Source: Spongiibacter marinus
GTDB lineage: Bacteria > Pseudomonadota > Gammaproteobacteria > Pseudomonadales > Spongiibacteraceae
NCBI RefSeq assembly: GCF_016906995.1
Contig: NZ_JAFBBD010000006.1
Span: 62,001 to 126,000 of the forward strand
Direction of reading: 5' to 3'
Length of the DNA: 64,000 bases
In this document: piece after piece, positions 54,784 to 62,794 of the stretch
How the letters are laid out: every line of letters begins with the position of its first letter
How positions within the stretch are numbered: the first letter of the stretch is position 1
Notes under the pieces: generated by a model
The model's database searches: none
The model's input: the letters and a program-made list of their open reading frames with translations, nothing else
What the model was told of the DNA's origin: nothing
Made by a program: the position numbers and the translations under genes

Positions 54784-55539
54784 ATGGGTTTAGTTCTGCG
54801 AGTAAAGAATGCGGATTTTTCTGCTAGCGCGGTTGCAGTCGTTATGCCGGTCATGGACGACCTTGCGTATTGCAATTTTTTTGGCGGCAACGAGGCCAAT
54901 TTGGTGCGTAATCTGGCACCAAACGGCGAGCTGTCAATCGTGAGTGGTGCACCGCAGGTAAATGATAACAGTGTCGTGTTGGGCGGTGGCTATGGCTACA
55001 TACAAACGCAAGTGGATGACGACTCCGAGGTGTCAATTATCACCGTTGTGCGGGCGTTAGAAGATGTTGGCGGTGCAATCGTTGTCGGCAACACGTCATC
55101 GGCTAGCCAAGTGCACGCGGGCACGACACAGGGCACCGCGCTGTATTTTACGCAGGAGACCGCTGGTGACGGCGCGCTGGCTGCGCGATTTAACAGCGCG
55201 CAAACGGATGGATCGACCTCATCTGGCGTCATCGCGTCGTTGATTGGCGGAGTTACTGAGGATCAGTTTTGCTGCTTGGCGGCCAGCCGCAAGGCATCGA
55301 CAAAGGCCCGCACAGTAAAAAACCTGAGCACAGCCGCGCAGAATGTCGTCAACGGCTCGCTAGATCCAGATTACGGCGAGCAGTTCCGGATCGGCAGGGG
55401 ATACAACCTGTCAACATTCCCGGATGACGTTGAAGTCGCGTTTGTTGCAATTTATAAGCGCGCGCTGAGTGATGCCGAGTTTTCTGCGATGTATGACTAT
55501 CTTAAAGGTCTTTTCTCTTCAAAAAGCATTGAGATCTAG
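54784..55539 (+). CDS. LamG-like (concanavalin fold) tail-associated protein
   Basis: This 251-residue protein lies 10 bases after the tail spike. It reads as a concanavalin/LamG beta-sandwich: NDNSVVLGGGYGYIQTQVDD, VSIITVVRALEDVGGAIVVG, a central TALYFTQETAGDGALAARFN, and the closing VEVAFVAIYKRALSDAEFSA. Such domains bind glycans. It probably helps the spike in attachment. It shares the different base composition of the spike, so the two may be one cassette. Confidence 0.72.
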   Translation: MGLVLRVKNADFSASAVAVVMPVMDDLAYCNFFGGNEANLVRNLAPNGELSIVSGAPQVNDNSVVLGGGYGYIQTQVDDDSEVSIITVVRALEDVGGAIVVGNTSSASQVHAGTTQGTALYFTQETAGDGALAARFNSAQTDGSTSSGVIASLIGGVTEDQFCCLAASRKASTKARTVKNLSTAAQNVVNGSLDPDYGEQFRIGRGYNLSTFPDDVEVAFVAIYKRALSDAEFSAMYDYLKGLFSSKSIEI

Positions 55540-55549
55540 GTGGCCGTCC

Positions 55550-56944
55550 ATGCCAAACTTCAAAACCATCCACACCGCCTACGCCCTAGAGCGCCTTGCC
55601 GCCGCTGAAATCAGCGGCGAGCCCATCAACCTGGTGGAAATCGCCGTGGGCGATGGCAACGGCGTTGATGTCTACCCCGACGAAGGCCAATCGACGCTGG
55701 TTCGGGAGCGTTTCCGTGATGTGGTCAACCGGGTATATCAACACCCGGAAGACAACACCCGCTACACCGCTGAGCTGATTATTCCCGCCACGGAGGGCGG
55801 GTTTACCCTGCGGGAAATTGGGGTTTTTGACGACCAGGGCGGGCTGTTTGTGGTCGGAAATCTGCCGGAAACCTACAAGCCCACCGACGCCGATGGGGCG
55901 TTTTCAGACACCGTGGTCCGCGTTGAATTTGCCGTAAGCAATGCGGCGGTGATCACCCTGCAGGTCGACCCCAACGTGGCGGTGGCTACGCAAACGTGGA
56001 TCATCAATAACATCAAAATGGCTACGCTCACACCGGGCGGCACCACCGGCCAGGTGCTGCGCAAGCAGTCCAACACCGACGGCGATGTGGACTGGGAAGA
56101 CCCTGACGTGGCCAATATCACCGTGGACACTATTGAGGAAGAACAGACCCTGGCCGACAGCCAAACCCAGGTGGATTTGGCTGTGGTCAGCACCCGGGGG
56201 CTGGCGGTGTACATTGATGGCCAGCGCCTTTACCCCGGGGCAGGGGCCGACCAGTGGCAGAAAGCGGCGGCGCCCAATGATGAAACCCGGATCATCCTGG
56301 GCCAAAGCTACACCGCCGGCACAAAGATCATCTGCGCCCAGAACGAGCCCACCGGCAGCGCGCCTGCGCCACTGGAAAAGAGCAAAAATCTGTCTGATGT
56401 GGCCAACGTGGCAACCGCCCGGGCAAACCTCAGCGTATACAGCAAGGCTGAGGCAGACCAGAAGGCACCCCCGGGGCTGGTAGGCATGTTTGCCCGCAAC
56501 TCTGCACCCACGGGCTGGCTCAAGGCCAACGGCGCGCTGGTGAGTCGCACAGCCTATGCCAATCTCTTTGCTGCAATCGGCACCACCTTTGGCAATGGCG
56601 ATGGCTTTAACACCTTCGCGCTGCCGGATCTGCGCGGGGAGTTTATGCGCGGCTGGGATGACAGCCGCGGCATTGATTCCGGCCGGGCTTTTGGCTCAGC
56701 CCAAGGCTCAGATAACAAGGCCCACACCCACTTTTCGTTTACGTCAGACACCGGCTCAGTCAACCCCCAAAGCAGCCCCATTACCGCCAGCAACAGCCCA
56801 GTGCCAAAGAGTGCGACCGGGGGGGAGGCCAACGCCCATATTGCCGGTAAAGCGGCCACGCCATCGGTGGGGCTCACATCGTCATCGGGCGGCACTGAGG
56901 CGCGCCCGCGCAATATTGCCATGCTGGCCTGCATCAAGTATTAA
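55550..56944 (+). CDS. Tail fibre protein with collar domain (GpH-like)
   Basis: The 464 residues begin MPNFKTIHTAYALERLAAAE, the DUF3751-type N-terminus of P2-family fibre proteins (GEPINLVEIAVGDGNG and TLREIGVFDDQGGLFVVGNL). The C-terminus is a phage tail collar domain (APTGWLKANGALVSRTAYANLF, then GNGDGFNTFALPDLRGEFMR and RPRNIAMLACIKY). It should hold the receptor-binding tip. The base composition returns to that of the other tail genes. Confidence 0.9.
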   Translation: MPNFKTIHTAYALERLAAAEISGEPINLVEIAVGDGNGVDVYPDEGQSTLVRERFRDVVNRVYQHPEDNTRYTAELIIPATEGGFTLREIGVFDDQGGLFVVGNLPETYKPTDADGAFSDTVVRVEFAVSNAAVITLQVDPNVAVATQTWIINNIKMATLTPGGTTGQVLRKQSNTDGDVDWEDPDVANITVDTIEEEQTLADSQTQVDLAVVSTRGLAVYIDGQRLYPGAGADQWQKAAAPNDETRIILGQSYTAGTKIICAQNEPTGSAPAPLEKSKNLSDVANVATARANLSVYSKAEADQKAPPGLVGMFARNSAPTGWLKANGALVSRTAYANLFAAIGTTFGNGDGFNTFALPDLRGEFMRGWDDSRGIDSGRAFGSAQGSDNKAHTHFSFTSDTGSVNPQSSPITASNSPVPKSATGGEANAHIAGKAATPSVGLTSSSGGTEARPRNIAMLACIKY

Positions 56945-56955
56945 AGGAGCTGCGC

Positions 56956-57228
56956 ATGATCGTTTATCAACACGACGCCGCAGGGCTGTATCAGGGCGAG
57001 ACCGAAGCCGACGAATCACCGCTGGAAACCGGCAAGTTTTTATTGCCCGCTCGATGCACCGAAACACCGCCGCCGCCCGAGGTGCCCGAGGGCAAATGGC
57101 CGCGCTGGAATGGTCACAGCTGGGATCTGGTCAACCGGCCCGCCCAGTCAGAACCCGAAGACCCGGTGGCCAAGCTGCAGGCCTTTTTGCAGCAAAACCC
57201 CGACGTGGCGCAGCTCATTTCCCAATAG
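56956..57228 (+). CDS. Tail fibre assembly chaperone-like protein (GpG-like)
   Basis: The 90-residue protein shows the typical short chaperone layout: a start MIVYQHDAAGLYQGETEAD, a Pro run TETPPPPEVPEGKWPRW with WNGHSWDLV, and an ending DPVAKLQAFLQQNPDVAQL. It lies 11 bases after the fibre gene, with AAGGAG before the ATG, in the place of P2 G, which is longer. The family call is by layout. Confidence 0.72.
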   Translation: MIVYQHDAAGLYQGETEADESPLETGKFLLPARCTETPPPPEVPEGKWPRWNGHSWDLVNRPAQSEPEDPVAKLQAFLQQNPDVAQLISQ

Positions 57229-57247
57229 CCCACCATCTTACCCCGCT

Positions 57248-57264
57248 GTATAGCGGGGGTTTAC
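57248..57264 (+). promoter_or_regulatory. Late-promoter dyad, site C (upstream of FI)
   Basis: GTATA-N7-TTTAC (one mismatch) is followed by TCCTGC, very like site A (TTTACTCCCGC). It lies 77 bases before the FI start. It also overlaps a G+C-rich hairpin (CCCCGC, TGTATA, GCGGGG; 57241-57258) with a short TTT, which may end the preceding transcript. Confidence 0.6.
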
Positions 57265-57340
57265 TCCTGCCACTGCTTTAACGCGCATGGCAACCAGCGA
57301 AAAATGCGGGTAACGCAATCATTAATCGCTGGAGACCACC

Positions 57341-58846
57341 ATGTCTGACCAATATCACCACGGCGTCCGCATTATCGAAAAATCCGAAGGGGCGCGCCCA
57401 ATCCGCACCGTGAATACGGCGGTGATTGGTCTGGTGGGTACCGCGCCAGACGCCACCCCAGCGGTGGCCGCCACCGGCCAAATTGGTGTTGTCGCTTCAG
57501 ACACCGCCATCGCGCTCACCTCAGCACTGATCGGCCAGGCGGGCAACAGCGTTACCATTACCGTGATTGATACCGGCGAAGTGGACGAAGCGCTGGCCGT
57601 CGCCGTAGACGGCAACGACATTACCGTTACCCTGGCTACCGACGGCACCGGCGATGTCACCAGCACCGCCGCCGATGTGATTAACGAGCTCACCAGCGAG
57701 GCGTCCGCCCTGGTCACCGCCGTCAATGCCACCGGCTCAGACGGAACTGGCGTAATGATTGCCGAAGCGAAAGTCACCCTTACCGGTGGCGTGAATGAAC
57801 CTTTCCCACTCAATACTCCAGTTTTGGTACTGGGCAACCGGGCCAAAGCCGCCTTGCTCGATAGCACCGGCAAAGGCCTCGGCACCTTGCCTGCCGCCAT
57901 GACCGCCATCTTTGATCAGATCGGCGCCATGGTTGTAGTAGTGCGGGTGGCAGAGGGCATTGATGATGCCGCCACCACCACCAATGTGATTGGCTCGGTG
58001 GTAGACGGTAAAGCCACCGGCCTGCTGGCGCTGAAAGATGCCCAGGCCCAGCTGGGTGTTAAGCCGCGCATTCTGGGTGTGCCGGGGCTGGATCACCTCA
58101 CCGGCGTGATTGCGGCCATGGTGAGCGTGGCCGACGGCCTGCGCGCCTTTGCCTATGCCTACGTGAGCGCCGACACCATGGAGGCCGCTGTTACCGCCCG
58201 CGATAGCTACGGCTCCAAACGGCTTATGCTGCTGTGGCCTGAGTTCACCGGCTGGAACACCGCACTGAATGCCGAGGTCGCGCTTACCTCAACCGCCCGC
58301 GCATTGGGTGTGCGTGCCCGTGCCGACAACGAGGTGGGCTGGCACAAAACCCTTTCCAACATCGAGGTGAATGGCGTAACGGGCATTTCCAAATCGGTCC
58401 ACTTTGATCTAACCAACGTCAACACCGACGCCAACTACCTCAACGGCAACGAAATCACCACGCTCATTCGCAGCAGCGGCTTCCGCTTCTGGGGTTCGCG
58501 CACTTGCTCCAACGACCCGGTGTTTGCTTTTGAGTCGGCTGCCCGCACTGGCGACATTCTGGCTGACACCATTGCCGAGGCGCACATGTGGGCAATGGAT
58601 AAGCCCATGAGCAAGGTGCTGATCAAAGAGATTGTGGAGGGCATTAACGCCAAATTCCGCAGCCTCAAGGCCAGCGGCTACATCGTGGACGCCTATGCCT
58701 ACGTGGATACCGATCTGAACACCACCGAGCAGCTGGCAGCGGGCAAGCTCACCATCAGTTACGACTACACTCCCGTGCCGCCGCTGGAAGACCTCACGTT
58801 TATCCAGACCATTACCGACCGTTACCTGGTGCAACTGGTCGCCTAA
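57341..58846 (+). CDS. FI: Contractile tail sheath protein (P2 GpFI-like) with an inserted domain
   Basis: The 501 residues compare with 396 in P2. The N-terminus DQYHHGVRIIEKSEGARPI and the middle and C-terminus (ILGVPGLDHLTGVIAA, TLSNIEVNGVTGISKSVHFD, FRFWGSRTCSNDPVFAFES, LTISYDYTPVPPLEDLTF) follow P2 FI closely. About 112 extra residues (41-153) sit between APDATP and FPLNTPVLV. They resemble a beta-rich domain of other phage proteins (GQAGNSVTITVIDTG, then DITVTLATDGTGDVTSTAAD). Confidence 0.95.
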   Translation: MSDQYHHGVRIIEKSEGARPIRTVNTAVIGLVGTAPDATPAVAATGQIGVVASDTAIALTSALIGQAGNSVTITVIDTGEVDEALAVAVDGNDITVTLATDGTGDVTSTAADVINELTSEASALVTAVNATGSDGTGVMIAEAKVTLTGGVNEPFPLNTPVLVLGNRAKAALLDSTGKGLGTLPAAMTAIFDQIGAMVVVVRVAEGIDDAATTTNVIGSVVDGKATGLLALKDAQAQLGVKPRILGVPGLDHLTGVIAAMVSVADGLRAFAYAYVSADTMEAAVTARDSYGSKRLMLLWPEFTGWNTALNAEVALTSTARALGVRARADNEVGWHKTLSNIEVNGVTGISKSVHFDLTNVNTDANYLNGNEITTLIRSSGFRFWGSRTCSNDPVFAFESAARTGDILADTIAEAHMWAMDKPMSKVLIKEIVEGINAKFRSLKASGYIVDAYAYVDTDLNTTEQLAAGKLTISYDYTPVPPLEDLTFIQTITDRYLVQLVA

Positions 58847-58886
58847 GCGCGCCTGACGCCATCCACTCAATCACCGGAGAGCAACC

Positions 58887-59399
58887 ATGCTGCCCAAGAA
58901 ACTGAAGAACTTTAACCTGTTTGCCGACGGTGAAAACTTTGTTGGCAAGGTGGACGAAATTACCCTGCCCAACCTTGAGCGCAAGATGGAAGAAATGCGC
59001 CCCGGCGGCTTTAACGCCCCGGTCGACAGCGACATGGGTATGAACAAACTCACGTCGTCTTTCCGCCTGCACGAAATGGCCGCCAGTGTGCTTCGCCAGT
59101 TCGGTGTAACCACCGTAGACGGCGTGGCCCTGCGCTTTCTGGGCGCCGCTGTGAGCGACGGCGACGCCAGCCGCACCGATGCCATTGAAGTGGTTATGCG
59201 CGGGCGCTACAGCGGCCTGGAGCTGCCCAGCGGCTACAAAGCCGGGGAGTCCGGCATGCTCAACTGCACCGCCAGCCTCAGCTACTTCAAATATGTGGTA
59301 AACGGCGAAACGCTGATCGAAATCGACGTGATCAACATGATCGAAAACGTGGGCGGCACCGACCGCCTGGCAAGCCAGCGCAATGCGCTGGGTCTATAA
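58887..59399 (+). CDS. FII: Major tail tube protein (P2 GpFII-like)
   Basis: The 170 residues start MLPKKLKNFNLFADGENFVG and contain LERKMEEMRPGGFNAPVDSD with MNKLTSSFRLHEMAA, as in P2 FII (172). A GGAGAG precedes the ATG. The protein builds the inner tube around the tape measure. Confidence 0.95.
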   Translation: MLPKKLKNFNLFADGENFVGKVDEITLPNLERKMEEMRPGGFNAPVDSDMGMNKLTSSFRLHEMAASVLRQFGVTTVDGVALRFLGAAVSDGDASRTDAIEVVMRGRYSGLELPSGYKAGESGMLNCTASLSYFKYVVNGETLIEIDVINMIENVGGTDRLASQRNALGL

Positions 59400-59420
59400 A
59401 CGCGTAACAAGGGGCGACTT

Positions 59421-59744
59421 ATGAAAACGCAAGAAGTAGTACCGGCAGGCGTAGAGCAAGCGCCTGAAGCAGAGCAAAAGCAGACGCTTAATCCCGGCGA
59501 GATCCAGCTCAAAAAGCCGATAAAACGAGGCGATCAGGAAATTACCAAACTCACTCTGCGCAAGCCCAATACCGGCGCACTGCGTGGCTGCCGTCTTTCA
59601 CTGCTGCTGAACGCCGACGTCGACAGCCTGATCACGGTGTTACCGCGCATTACTGATCCCGCACTGACAGAAATGGAAATTACCGACATGGATGTAAAAG
59701 ACCTGGTGAGCTGCGCAGAAGAGGTGATTGGTTTTTTGAACTGA
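59421..59744 (+). CDS. E: Tail assembly chaperone E (P2 GpE-like)
   Basis: The 107-residue E is one of two products of this locus. It contains EIQLKKPIKRGDQEITKLTL, RKPNTGALRGCRLSLLLNAD and a C-terminal MDVKDLVSCAEEVIGFLN. It is the tape-measure chaperone of the tail. The gene ends over the T-TTT-TTG slippery site, so part of the ribosomes should continue into E' as an E+E' fusion of about 164 residues. Confidence 0.92.
   Translation: MKTQEVVPAGVEQAPEAEQKQTLNPGEIQLKKPIKRGDQEITKLTLRKPNTGALRGCRLSLLLNADVDSLITVLPRITDPALTEMEITDMDVKDLVSCAEEVIGFLN
59732..59738 (+). promoter_or_regulatory. Programmed -1 ribosomal frameshift site between E and E'
   Basis: T TTT TTG in the E frame (codons GGT TTT TTG AAC TGA) matches the slippery heptamer known from P2 E/E'. 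After a -1 slip, the frame runs with no stop from GAA CTG ATT to the TGA at 59912-59914, joining the E' sequence. Confidence 0.85.
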
Positions 59745-59791
59745 TTGGGCGGTCGGCAGGAATGCCACTGCCCGACCAGGTGGAAGACCCA

Positions 59792-59914
59792 ATGGCAAAT
59801 ATCGCTACCGTCTTCCACTGGCCGCCCTCAGAAATGGCGGCAATGCCCCTGGCCGATCTGGTCATGTGGGAGCAAAAAGCGCGGGACCGATCCGGCAACA
59901 CTAAACCCAACTGA
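59792..59914 (+). CDS. E': Tail protein E' (GpE family), made as fusion with E by -1 frameshift
   Basis: The 40 residues from the internal ATG (MANIATVFHWPPSEMAAMPL, then ADLVMWEQKARDRSG) match the short E' part of P2-family tail chaperones (pattern M-x-x-I-A-x-x-F-x-W-P-x-S-E-x). In P2 it is made only as an E+E' fusion. The E' frame is open back to 59738, so the fused part is about 58 residues. Start at 59792 is only a coordinate convenience. A TGA ends it 14 bases before T. Confidence 0.88.
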   Translation: MANIATVFHWPPSEMAAMPLADLVMWEQKARDRSGNTKPN

Positions 59915-59928
59915 ACCCGGTAACGCAC

Positions 59929-62337
59929 ATGAGCAATCTGGACACCGCGCTAACCCTCAAACTGGTCGACCAATGGAGCGGCCCCGCTAAAAAGCTGGCT
60001 GGCATCAACAGCGAGCTGGCCCAAAAACTCTCTGCCACCGGTAACGAGCTCAAAAACATTGGCAACCAGCGCAAAGCGGTGGCCCGCCTCAAAGAATATG
60101 AATTGGCATCCAGCAAGGCCAAAGAGGCCTCTGCCCAGGCGGCGGAGAAGGTCAAGCAGCTGCGGCTGGCGCGGGAGAAAGAAGCCGATCAGCTGAAAAT
60201 CACCCAGGCCAATCTGCGAAAATTGCAGGAACTCAAAGCCAGTGGCGTGAAAGTTGATGCCAAAACCATCAATAACCTCAAGCAACAGGCCAAAGAAAAT
60301 AAAACCCTGATCCGCGAGCATGAGCGCGCAGAAAAGGCGCTGGAGCAAACCACCAAACAGCGCCGCCTGGCGGTGGAGCGTGCCGCCCAACTGCGCAGCA
60401 AGCTGAAAGCTGAGGGCATAGAAACCCGTGATTTAACCGCCGCCCAGAATCGCTTGGGCGATGCCTATGCCCGCACCCAATCGCGAATAAAAGCCGTATC
60501 TCAAGCCCACGGCCAATTGGCAGCGGCAGAAGCCAAACACAACGAAACCCTGCAGAAAGCCGCGAATACCACCATCGTGGCGGCAGGGATGGACCGTGTT
60601 GGCCGGGGCGCGCTGAATTTTCTGCGTGGCCCCACTGATCAGGCCATCGCGTTTGAATCGGCCATGGCCGATGTGAAAAAAGTCGTGGAGTTTGATAACC
60701 CCGCCCAGTTTAAAGATTTTGCCGCCACCCTCCTGCAGATGACCCGCAGTATCCCGATTGCCAAAGAGGGGCTGGCCGCCATTGCTGCTCAGGGTGGGCA
60801 GCTGGGCGTGGAGCGCAGCGCGTTGCCGGGCTTTGTTGAAACCGCTGCCAAAATGTCCACGGCCTTCGATATGTTGCCCGATCAGGCCGGTGAGTCCATG
60901 GCCAAACTGAGCAATGTGTACCAGGTGCCGATCGCTGAAATGGGGCACCTCGGAGACGCAGTAAATCACCTATCTGACAATACCGCGGCTAAAGCCAAAG
61001 AGATTGTCGACGTGCTGCTGCGGGTAGGCGGCACCGCCACCCAGTTTGGTCTCACCACAGTGCAAACCGCTGCGCTGGGTGACGCCTTTGTGGCTCTGGG
61101 CAAAAAGCCCGAGGTGGCTGGCACTGCCATTAACGCCATGCTCAACAAGCTGCAAACCGCCACCAAGCAGGGGGCCAAGTTCCAAGGCGCGCTGGACGAA
61201 ATCGGCATCTCTGCTGACACCATGGAATCCATGATTGCCCAGAACGGGCAGGGCGCGCTGGACGAGTTTCTGGCGGCACTCTCACAAATCGACAAACAGG
61301 CTCGCGCCGGGGTGCTGACCGACCTGTTTGGCCTTGAATATTCCGATGATATTTCCCTGCTGGCGGGCAATCTGCAGGTGTACAAAAAGGCATTGGATAA
61401 AGTAGCCAACAGCGCAGATTTTGCTGGCAGCATGTCCAGAGAGGCGGAAAACCGCGCTGCGACTCGAGAGAGCCAATTAATCCTTCTGCAAAATCGCTGG
61501 GATGAATTTCAGACCAAGCTGGGTAATGAGCTGTTACCAGTAATCGATTGGGTTGCTGGTGCGGCTACGCGACTGATAGATGCCCTCGACTGGCTAACCG
61601 ATAAATTCCCCGGCGCCAGCAAGGTGGCCATGATTTTGGTGGGCGGCCTTGGGGCGCTGGCCTTAGCTGTCGCGCCGGTATTAGTGGCCATTGCCGCCCT
61701 TCGGGTGGCCATTTCCGGGCTGGGCGTGAGCGCTAAACGGGCAGCCCTGCAGAATGCGGCCGGGGGGCTCACTGGTCCCGCTGCTGTCGTGGCAGGCGGC
61801 ACCAAAGGCGGCAAAATTAAAAGCCTGCTGAAGGGGCTAGGCTCGAAGGCCGGGATAATTGGCGCCGGATTAAGCGCCCTGTCCATTGGCAGCACATTAA
61901 TGAGTGACGATCCCAATATCAACAAAGGGCTGGAGGTCTCCAAAGATCTCGGCGGCATGGGCGGCGCACTGGCTGGCGGTGCGGCCGGTGCCGCACTGGG
62001 CTCAGTTGTGCCCATTGTCGGTACCGCCATTGGCGGCCTGGTGGGCGCCATTGCCGGTGGCATGGGCGGCGAGTGGTTTGGCAACAAGGTGGGCGACTGG
62101 GTGTTTGGTAACAAGGGCGCTGATGTCGCCAAAGCCAGTGTGCCGGTCAGCAGCGGGGCCCCGGTGGTAGCCGCTGGGGCTGCCGGGGGCCAGAACTACA
62201 CCGATGCCAGCCAGTACACCATCAACGTGCACCAGCAGCCCGGCGAAAACGCCGATGCCCTGGTGAAAAAGACTATTGATGAAATTGACCGCCGCAAAGC
62301 CCGCCGCCGGGGCGGGGCATACGCGGACCACTCGTGA
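59929..62337 (+). CDS. T: Tail tape measure protein (P2 GpT-like)
   Basis: The 802 residues (P2 T: 815) set the tail length. The first 170 residues are helical and coiled (AGINSELAQKLSATGNELKN, KEADQLKITQANLRKLQELK). The TMP domain follows at about 210-370 (AIAAQGGQLGVERSALPGFV, LPDQAGESMAKLSNVYQVPI). A hydrophobic stretch near 560-590 (ASKVAMILVGGLGALALAVA) and a Gly/Ala-rich hydrophobic region near 665-720 could enter the host membrane. The C-terminus ends in HQQPGENADALVKKTIDEID. Confidence 0.95.
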   Translation: MSNLDTALTLKLVDQWSGPAKKLAGINSELAQKLSATGNELKNIGNQRKAVARLKEYELASSKAKEASAQAAEKVKQLRLAREKEADQLKITQANLRKLQELKASGVKVDAKTINNLKQQAKENKTLIREHERAEKALEQTTKQRRLAVERAAQLRSKLKAEGIETRDLTAAQNRLGDAYARTQSRIKAVSQAHGQLAAAEAKHNETLQKAANTTIVAAGMDRVGRGALNFLRGPTDQAIAFESAMADVKKVVEFDNPAQFKDFAATLLQMTRSIPIAKEGLAAIAAQGGQLGVERSALPGFVETAAKMSTAFDMLPDQAGESMAKLSNVYQVPIAEMGHLGDAVNHLSDNTAAKAKEIVDVLLRVGGTATQFGLTTVQTAALGDAFVALGKKPEVAGTAINAMLNKLQTATKQGAKFQGALDEIGISADTMESMIAQNGQGALDEFLAALSQIDKQARAGVLTDLFGLEYSDDISLLAGNLQVYKKALDKVANSADFAGSMSREAENRAATRESQLILLQNRWDEFQTKLGNELLPVIDWVAGAATRLIDALDWLTDKFPGASKVAMILVGGLGALALAVAPVLVAIAALRVAISGLGVSAKRAALQNAAGGLTGPAAVVAGGTKGGKIKSLLKGLGSKAGIIGAGLSALSIGSTLMSDDPNINKGLEVSKDLGGMGGALAGGAAGAALGSVVPIVGTAIGGLVGAIAGGMGGEWFGNKVGDWVFGNKGADVAKASVPVSSGAPVVAAGAAGGQNYTDASQYTINVHQQPGENADALVKKTIDEIDRRKARRRGGAYADHS

Positions 62338-62347
62338 GGGCTAAGCC

Positions 62348-62794
62348 ATGCTGATGTCGCTGGGCTTGTTTGTATTCTCCATAGACTCGCTGGCCTATGA
62401 CCGGCTGCAACGCAGCACCCAATGGCGCTGGGCGGCCAATAACCGGCTGGGTGAGCGTCCGGCCCACCAATTTACCGGCCCCGGTGAAGACCGCATTACG
62501 CTTAGTGGCACGCTGGCCCACGACATTACCGGCGACGGCCAGCGCCTGCAGGATCTGCGCGATCTGGGCGACAGCGGTAAAGCCTGGGTGCTTATGCAGG
62601 GCGACGGTGAGCACAAGGGCTTCTGGTTTATCGACTCGGTGGAGGAAAACGCCAGCTATTTTTTCCCCGACGGCACCCCGCGCAAAATTGAATTTACCGT
62701 GGTGCTCAATCGCAACAACGACGGCGAAACCGACACCATTGGCACCCTGGCCATGAATGGCACCGGCAACCCTGAAACGGCCCGTACAGCATGA
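62348..62794 (+). CDS. U: Tail protein U (P2 GpU-like)
   Basis: The 148-residue protein contains SLAYDRLQRSTQWRWAANNR, RPAHQFTGPGEDRITLSGTL, and the FWFIDSVEENASYFFPDGTP segment of P2 U. It caps the tail tube in P2 tail assembly. The stop overlaps the start of D by four bases (ATGA). Confidence 0.95.
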   Translation: MLMSLGLFVFSIDSLAYDRLQRSTQWRWAANNRLGERPAHQFTGPGEDRITLSGTLAHDITGDGQRLQDLRDLGDSGKAWVLMQGDGEHKGFWFIDSVEENASYFFPDGTPRKIEFTVVLNRNNDGETDTIGTLAMNGTGNPETARTA

